From assembly GCA_004558535.1 (NCBI GenBank), contig SFCP01000030.1:1-28796 (forward strand): a stretch of 28,796 nucleotides of DNA, read 5' to 3'. Position 1 is the first letter of the stretch. Each line of letters begins with the position of its first letter. Shown piece after piece: positions 24,486 through 28,796 of this stretch. Position numbers and translations under genes: made by a program. The notes beneath the pieces are model-generated. The model ran no database searches. It saw only the letters and a program-made list of their open reading frames with translations, and was not told where the DNA came from. The DNA comes from Bacteroidales bacterium. Its GTDB lineage: Bacteria; Bacteroidota; Bacteroidia; Bacteroidales; Bacteroidaceae.

Positions 24486-24655
24486 GGATTATTGCGGTGT
24501 GGGTTTATTTCACCAGCACCTCTTTTTGTGCTATTGTGGTGTGGAATTATTTCACCAGCACCCCTTTTTGAGCTATTGTGGTGTGGATTTATTTCACCAG
24601 CACCTCTTTTTGGATTATTGTGGTGTGGAATTATTTCACCAGCACCTTGCCCCGT
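24482..24655. repeat. four 42-bp tandem units copying the 3' end of the cargo gene
   Basis: Four units of 42 bases with few differences (core GGTGTGGAATTATTTCACCA then GCACC) lie between the converging porZ and cargo genes. On the minus strand each unit carries GGTGCTGGTGAAATAA, the last codons (V-L-V-K-stop) of the cargo gene at 24631. Because 42 is divisible by three, every copy keeps these codons and the stop in the gene's frame. The unit next to the gene is the real gene end. Confidence 0.9.
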
Positions 24656-25311
24656 GCTGCGCGGTGGCCGTTGCTTACCACTTCGTAGACGTAGATGCCG
24701 CGCGGCAGGCGGTCCAGGCTGAAGCTACCGCTGCCTTGGATGCGTTCGGCGGCTACACGGCGGCCATCGGTGGCGCCCGTCAGATTGTAGTGCAGGTCGC
24801 GGCCGTTCAGCTTGACCAAATTGTTGTCCGCCTGTGCGCTGTGGATGCCGGCGTCCTCGCTGTAGATAAACTGGACATTGAACGTTTGCTTGGACGAGCC
24901 CAGCGTGCATTCCACGACGGCAGAATACGTGGCGTACGTGCCGCTGGTGAAGGAAGCGTGCAGCTGCAATCCTTCGCGGGTGCCGGGAGCCAATGTGCAG
25001 GAGCGGGTTTCCGTGGTGCTCGACATGGGCAGACAGCTGTTGGTGATGCCACACCAGGTCAGCTGGCTATTCGCTGTGCGCGTCACTTTCACTTTCAGCG
25101 TGCCGCTGGCAGTGCCGGCGTTCTTGATGTAGGGAGGTAGCGGGTCGCAATCCACTGTGACAAAGCCGCCGCCCCAGTCCGTTTCCTCGGCGTAGAACGT
25201 AACGGTGCCGCCCTCCGGCACTACGTTGCCGTTTTGGTCGGTCACTACAATTTGAGCCTGTGCGCCGAAAGCGAACAGGGCACTGAAGATAAGGGTAAAG
25301 ATTTTTTTCAT
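24631..25311 (-). CDS. small T9SS-sorted secreted protein
   Basis: A 226-residue protein with a clear signal peptide (MKKIFTLIFSALFAFGAQAQ); the ATG at 25311 was chosen for this, since the longer frame adds a basic non-signal segment. The middle (~21-150) is beta-rich with cysteines (VDCDPLPPY, WCGITNSCLP, TRSCTLAPG), possibly one or two disulfides. The last ~60 residues are a type A T9SS sorting domain: LNGRDLHYNLTGATDGRRV, LDRLPRGIYVYEV, and GKVLVK at the very end. It is the last gene of a minus-strand group after the Omp28-like gene, 82 bases downstream of it. No enzymatic motif was recognised. Its 3' end is duplicated downstream as a 42-bp array. Confidence 0.82.
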   Translation of the reverse strand: MKKIFTLIFSALFAFGAQAQIVVTDQNGNVVPEGGTVTFYAEETDWGGGFVTVDCDPLPPYIKNAGTASGTLKVKVTRTANSQLTWCGITNSCLPMSSTTETRSCTLAPGTREGLQLHASFTSGTYATYSAVVECTLGSSKQTFNVQFIYSEDAGIHSAQADNNLVKLNGRDLHYNLTGATDGRRVAAERIQGSGSFSLDRLPRGIYVYEVVSNGHRAARGKVLVK

Positions 25312-25355
25312 ATCGGATGATTTTTTTGTTGTGGGCTGGATAGTTGCAATTAAGT

Positions 25356-25387
25356 GCCTTTCCCGAAGCCGCAGCCACGGGAAAGGC
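25356..25387 (-). other. intercistronic stem-loop between Omp28-like and cargo genes
   Basis: GCCTTTCCCG and CGGGAAAGGC form a perfect 10-bp stem with a 12-base loop. On the minus strand it is followed by ACTTAATTG, not a U tract, so it looks like a partial terminator or mRNA processing/stability element inside the operon. Confidence 0.55.
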
Positions 25388-25393
25388 TGTGCC

Positions 25394-26215
25394 TTATTCG
25401 GCAACAGTGGCCACTACGGGGCTGTCGATGACCTGCATCACGCCTTCGGACTGACTGTAGACGAAGGCCACGACGGCCATGTGGTCGGGCGTCCACGAGG
25501 CATGTGCCGAGAGGTCAAAGGTGTAGGACTTCACGGCGTCCTCGCCCTCAGCCAGTTGCACGGCTTCGCCCCATTCGCCATTGACGGCGGCGCGAAAGAC
25601 GTGGCTATGTTCGTAGGAGGTGTTCATTGTGCCGTTGGGCATAATCTGCGGTGCCGTAATCTGATTTTCCGTGAGCCACACCTGCACCATGCCGTCCACG
25701 TCGGCCAGGGCTGTCAGGTCCACGTCGATGCTGAGTCGGCCTGTTTCGGCGTCGTAGGTATTGTGCAGGGCCATCTGTACGGCCGGTTCCACCTGCAGTC
25801 GCTTGACTGCGGCTGCCGACCACGAGGTATATTCCAACAAGGCGCTCGAGGGGTTGCTCCAGCCGGCTCCGCGGTCCACCAGACCCTTGGGCCAGGAGTT
25901 CACACCCCAAAAAGCGTTGTAGCTTTCGCCCGTAGCGTTGGCCAGACCCACGGGGCTGGTATCGGGCAGGGACAGGCTGCCGCCGTGGATGGCCACGGCG
26001 ATGACGTGTTCCTCGCCGTAAGTCTGTCGCATCTTGCTGACAGCTTCGGCCGCCAGGGGGCAGTTCAGGCAGCGTTGGCCCGTAAAGTCCTCGATCAGCA
26101 CGTTCTTTTTCGGCGTGAACTCCACGGGACCTTCGAAGCGGTCGGCCTCGTCGATGTCGTCGCAGGCAGTGAGGGCAAGCAGGGCGATGAATGCTGTTTT
26201 CAGTATATTTTTCAT
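25394..26215 (-). CDS. Omp28-related outer-membrane lipoprotein with CxxC
   Basis: A 273-residue lipoprotein with lipobox LALTAC (Cys18). KNVLIEDFTGQRCLNCPLAA (~38-57) is the conserved opening of the Omp28 family, a thioredoxin-like fold with a CLNC motif (Cys49, Cys52). VIAVAIHGGSL and the GVNSWPKGLVDRG segment (cis-Pro position W-P) fit this fold. The C-terminal ~130 residues are a beta-domain (VDVDLTALADVDGMVQVWLT, WTPDHMAVVAFVY). Omp28 of P. gingivalis is a surface lipoprotein with proposed adhesin activity; whether the CxxC is redox-active is open. It starts 12 bases after the DUF6029 gene and is surely co-transcribed with it; a TlpA-like gene upstream and a cysteine-containing T9SS cargo downstream make a disulfide-related role plausible. 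Confidence 0.85.
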   Translation of the reverse strand: MKNILKTAFIALLALTACDDIDEADRFEGPVEFTPKKNVLIEDFTGQRCLNCPLAAEAVSKMRQTYGEEHVIAVAIHGGSLSLPDTSPVGLANATGESYNAFWGVNSWPKGLVDRGAGWSNPSSALLEYTSWSAAAVKRLQVEPAVQMALHNTYDAETGRLSIDVDLTALADVDGMVQVWLTENQITAPQIMPNGTMNTSYEHSHVFRAAVNGEWGEAVQLAEGEDAVKSYTFDLSAHASWTPDHMAVVAFVYSQSEGVMQVIDSPVVATVAE

Positions 26216-26227
26216 GAGGGATGAGGC

Positions 26228-27988
26228 TTAGAAGTTGAAGTTATAGGACACTTGCAGGCCCTTGCTGGCCGGCACGTAGCGGCAGACGCCACCCGAGCAG
26301 TTGTAGCCGGCGCGCGTTTTGCCGTAGGAGAGTTGCAGGCGGTGCGCCTTGTGGGTGAAGCAGCCCGAGAACATGTAATAGTGCTGCTTGCTCGTGGCTG
26401 TGCCGTCCTCGTTGGGCACCTTGGCGTTGTACATGTCCGAAACGGTGAACATGAAGTGCGGCAGGACGGAGAGTTCCAGCAGTCCGTACCACCAATCGCC
26501 TTGGTCCTGCTTCGTGTGGAGGTATTGTGCCTCGCCGCGCAGGGTAAGCTTCTTGTTGATGGTGTACTTGCCTTCGGCTATCGCGATGTTCGACACGATG
26601 GTGCCGCCTTCGCCCTCGACCACCGTCTTGTTGTAGCGCTGGTTCATGTACATCAGGTGGAGCTTGAAGTCCTTGGTCAGTTTTTTCTCCAGTTGCACGT
26701 TGATGTCCTGGTAGTAGGTTTCATCGCCCATCTTGAAGAATTTGCCGGTGTAGCCCTTGGTGCCCATCAGGTCCTCCACGGGCGTCCCGTCGGGGTTGGT
26801 CAGTGCGTTTCGGTCGATGCCGCGGATGTGCGAAGCGTTCACCTTGAGCGTTGTGCCGTACTTACCGCCCAGCGGAGTGCGGCGCTTGAAGTTGTAGCTC
26901 ACTTCTCCTTGGAAGGCCCACTCGCCCAGTGCGTTCTGAGTAGCATATGGATACAGCGCAGCCAAGGCGTAAGTCTGCTGCTGCGAGAAGGCGGGCAAGT
27001 GATTGATGAATGCGGCCGTCCCGGTGCGCGAACGGCGGCTGCGAAACGCCATGTCTTCGCTGCGCTTGGCCTGCAGCAGCACGCTCATGCCGCGCTTTGA
27101 GTAGGAACCCGACAGCAGGAGGGCGTTGCCGTGGCGGAAGATGTAGCCGTTGTCGAACGAGGGGTCCTGGCTCTTCCATGCGTACTCCGCGAGGAAGCTA
27201 TAATTGCCCTTTTGCAGGTTGGCGCGCACGTCAAAAGCACCTACGTCCGTCGGGGTGCGCAGGCGGTAGCTGCCCAGGATATCTGCGCCAAACTCGTCCT
27301 GCACGCCGGTGGGGCGCAGGCTGATCAGGTCTTCTTCGCGCTCGTGTTTTGTCACGGCCGACACACCCAGTGTCAAGCGTGTACCACTTTCGTCCATCCG
27401 CTTGAACCATTGGTCGACGTTGAGCTCCAGATCGGCGCCGTAGATCCAGGGATCCGTGCCGTTGAGGTACTCGAAGTCGCTGTTAAATTCGCGATGGTTC
27501 CAATAGACGCGCTGCTGGCCGGCCAGCATCTTGAGTTGCACGCCCTTGACGGGCTTCAGGGTCAGTCGGGCGCCGCGCAGGGAGTTGTCGATACCGAGCG
27601 AGCGTTCCTCGTAGGTGCGGAGGATGAAACCCGAGCCGAACTGGTCGTAATAATCGCCCAGCGTGAGGCTTGCACGTTTGCCCTGGGCGGTCACGTAGAG
27701 GTGGGGGACGCCCCAGCCGGCAAAGTCTTTTTCAAAGCCCGGCAGTGGGTGGTCCAGGTATTCGAAGCGGGCGCCCGCGGTGACGTGTTTGCTGAGCAGT
27801 TGCAGGTCGAAGTAGGTATTCGTCAGGCCCCAGTCGTCGTAGGTGCCTGTGCCGATTTTATGATCCTCCTGCGGGATGAGCACGTCGCTTTGCACGCTTC
27901 CTTTGACCGTGACGCCGTGGTCTTCCTGCGCCGAAGCGGGGAGCGTGAGCAGGGCCGAGACGGCCAGAAGTGGGAGATATTTCTTCAT
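26228..27988 (-). CDS. DUF6029 family outer-membrane protein
   Basis: A 586-residue protein with signal peptide MKKYLPLLAVSALLTLPASAQ. The mature protein is built from amphipathic strands throughout (GVTVKGSVQSDVLIP, LTNTYFDLQLLSKHVTAGAR, SLTLGDYYDQFGSGFILRTYEERSLG cut in parts) and ends in LQVSYNFNF with a terminal Phe, as expected of a large outer-membrane beta-barrel. The GDYYDQFGSGFILRTYE segment is typical for DUF6029 proteins of Bacteroidetes. A function is not known to me; the genomic company of Omp28-like and TlpA-like genes is the main clue. First gene after a 146-base gap behind the thioredoxin gene; I see no TAnnTTTG promoter in that gap, so read-through from the thioredoxin promoter is likely. 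Confidence 0.8.
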   Translation of the reverse strand: MKKYLPLLAVSALLTLPASAQEDHGVTVKGSVQSDVLIPQEDHKIGTGTYDDWGLTNTYFDLQLLSKHVTAGARFEYLDHPLPGFEKDFAGWGVPHLYVTAQGKRASLTLGDYYDQFGSGFILRTYEERSLGIDNSLRGARLTLKPVKGVQLKMLAGQQRVYWNHREFNSDFEYLNGTDPWIYGADLELNVDQWFKRMDESGTRLTLGVSAVTKHEREEDLISLRPTGVQDEFGADILGSYRLRTPTDVGAFDVRANLQKGNYSFLAEYAWKSQDPSFDNGYIFRHGNALLLSGSYSKRGMSVLLQAKRSEDMAFRSRRSRTGTAAFINHLPAFSQQQTYALAALYPYATQNALGEWAFQGEVSYNFKRRTPLGGKYGTTLKVNASHIRGIDRNALTNPDGTPVEDLMGTKGYTGKFFKMGDETYYQDINVQLEKKLTKDFKLHLMYMNQRYNKTVVEGEGGTIVSNIAIAEGKYTINKKLTLRGEAQYLHTKQDQGDWWYGLLELSVLPHFMFTVSDMYNAKVPNEDGTATSKQHYYMFSGCFTHKAHRLQLSYGKTRAGYNCSGGVCRYVPASKGLQVSYNFNF

Positions 27989-28021
27989 GAGTGGGAGATG
28001 GCTGCGACCCCGGGGCCGCAG

Positions 28022-28043
28022 TAATTTAGGAATTAGGAGTTAG
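28022..28043 (-). repeat. inverted copy of the TAATTCC heptamer
   Basis: On the minus strand this reads CTAACTCCTAATTCCTAAAT, the same heptamer series that fills 1425-1732. It lies between the thioredoxin-like and DUF6029 genes, close to the DUF6029 start. The rest of the gap 27989-28134 holds a short GC-rich hairpin (CTGCG..CGCAG, about 28001-28020) and nothing else I can support. Confidence 0.7.
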
Positions 28044-28134
28044 GGGGTTGGAAAAGGGCTGGCGCGAAGCATTCCGGACGTTTGCCTGCCACTTGGGCGG
28101 CAGAGCGGGGCTTCTGTGTCGCCGTTGTCCGTGA

Positions 28135-28599
28135 TTATTCGCCTTCGGCTTCAAGCAGGCTGCGCACTTTTTCGATGATATGTTGCTCTCCGCCGTCCGT
28201 ATAGCCGCTGCGGCTCTCCACGATCTTGCCCTTGCCGTCGATGATGAAGACGTGGGGAATTTGGTTCACGCCCATGGCGCGCTTGAAGTCGCTGTTGGGG
28301 TCGAGCAGGAGGGGTTTCACCTTGTGGATGTTTTGTGCCTGGTCGATGGAAATGGCGATTACCTTGACGCCGGTTTCATCCTGCCAGTCGGCATAAACTT
28401 CCTGAATAGCCGACAGCTCGCGGTTGCAGGGGTGGCACCACGTGGCAAAGAAGCTGATGACAAAAGGCTTGCCGTCGTTGTTCAGCTCAGCGGTGTTGAT
28501 GACTTTGCCATCCAGTGTCTTCAGACTGATAGCGGGGAGTTGTGCGTAAGTTGTGGCGACTCCGAGGAGCAGGAGTGCGGTAAGTAAGAATTTTTTCAT
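28135..28599 (-). CDS. TlpA-like periplasmic thioredoxin-family oxidoreductase
   Basis: A 154-residue exported thioredoxin-fold protein. The ATG at 28599 gives a signal peptide (MKKFLLTALLLLGVATTYAQ); the longer open frame upstream runs through the promoter and is rejected. The active site is FFATWCHPCNRE (Cys55, Cys58), and the cis-proline loop NQIPHVFIIDGKGKIV follows at ~110-125, with VKVIAISIDQ between, all standard for TlpA/ResA proteins. It should act in the periplasm as a thiol-disulfide reductase; the substrate is not evident. The compact size lacks the extra N-terminal domain of many Bacteroidetes TlpA proteins. It is the first gene of the minus-strand group that continues with DUF6029, Omp28-like (with CLNC) and the T9SS cargo. 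Confidence 0.9.
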   Translation of the reverse strand: MKKFLLTALLLLGVATTYAQLPAISLKTLDGKVINTAELNNDGKPFVISFFATWCHPCNRELSAIQEVYADWQDETGVKVIAISIDQAQNIHKVKPLLLDPNSDFKRAMGVNQIPHVFIIDGKGKIVESRSGYTDGGEQHIIEKVRSLLEAEGE

Positions 28600-28631
28600 G
28601 AGGCTGTTTGGGGTTAGATTACAATTTGCCG

Positions 28632-28639
28632 CAAAATTA
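28632..28639 (-). promoter_or_regulatory. probable -7 element of the thioredoxin-like gene (TAATTTTG)
   Basis: On the minus strand 28639 to 28632 is TAATTTTG, a match to TAnnTTTG, about 33 bases before the start codon. No clear TTG was seen 17-23 bases upstream. The remaining bases 28640-28796 contain no gene that I can support. Confidence 0.5.
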
Positions 28640-28796
28640 TCTAAAATACTTGAGATTACCTCTTTTGTGCTTGTTAATATTACGGAATGCGGCGGATTTA
28701 AGTCCTTTCCCGGTGTTTCGGAAAGGCATTGGGCGGTGAATTGCCGGCATTTCCGCGTCTGTAAAAGGGACTCCTCCATATATAAAAGGCATTCCG

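Noticed and set aside
25331..26224. 297-codon plus-strand frame opposite the Omp28-like gene
   Set aside because: The minus strand has a lipobox and Omp28 signature; the plus frame is a mirror of it.
28600..28779. 60-codon N-terminal extension of the thioredoxin-like protein
   Set aside because: It would place a hydrophilic stretch before a perfect signal peptide and would run through the TAATTTTG promoter element.

Overview
This window looks like chromosomal DNA of a GC-rich member of the order Bacteroidales that has a type IX secretion system (T9SS), possibly Prevotellaceae-like. The evidence is several promoters of the phylum type (TTG/TTTG, then 17-23 bases, then TAnnTTTG), a Mfa/Fim-type (type V) fimbrial operon of lipoprotein subunits, a PorZ homologue, two T9SS cargo proteins with C-terminal sorting domains, an Omp28-type lipoprotein, a DUF6029 protein, and few Shine-Dalgarno sites. 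No tRNA, rRNA, CRISPR array or transposase was seen.

Layout. Bases 1-547 have no supported gene; they hold a 65-bp perfect direct repeat, each copy folding into a 14-bp stem, and end in a promoter (523-555) whose spacer carries a run of eight G. From there seven plus-strand genes form what looks like one fimbrial operon (773-19403): a DUF3575 protein, a DUF3868/OmpA-like protein, the major fimbrillin, a FimB/Mfa2-type anchor, two further fimbrillin-like lipoproteins, and a 3,349-residue T9SS-sorted giant adhesin. The order major subunit - anchor - two accessory subunits - T9SS-sorted tip protein parallels mfa1-mfa2-mfa3-mfa4-mfa5 of Porphyromonas gingivalis, but the last gene is far larger than Mfa5 and has a different architecture: about ten tandem beta-trefoil-like modules.

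Bases 19404-21416 have no credible protein gene. They contain an orphan promoter, a small 21-bp repeat cluster with an inverted repeat, a 1.2-kb pyrimidine-rich minisatellite of about 29 imperfect 42-bp units, and a promoter followed about 45 bases later by a clean intrinsic terminator (a candidate small RNA or attenuated leader). Then come rdgB (house-cleaning nucleotide pyrophosphatase) and porZ (T9SS component), ended by an 18-bp stem terminator.

On the minus strand (24631-28599) lie, in transcription order, a TlpA-like thioredoxin, a DUF6029 beta-barrel candidate, an Omp28-like lipoprotein with a CxxC motif, and a small T9SS cargo protein. The 3' end of that last gene, including its final codons and stop, is duplicated as a 42-bp tandem array.

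Biological reading: the window codes for surface display. Fimbrial subunits leave as lipoproteins and polymerise outside the cell. The giant adhesin and the small cargo need the T9SS, for which PorZ is encoded nearby. The G8 tract in the fimbrial promoter, the heptamer array inside the operon and the minisatellite behind it suggest a locus prone to slipped-strand variation; this is inference from sequence only.
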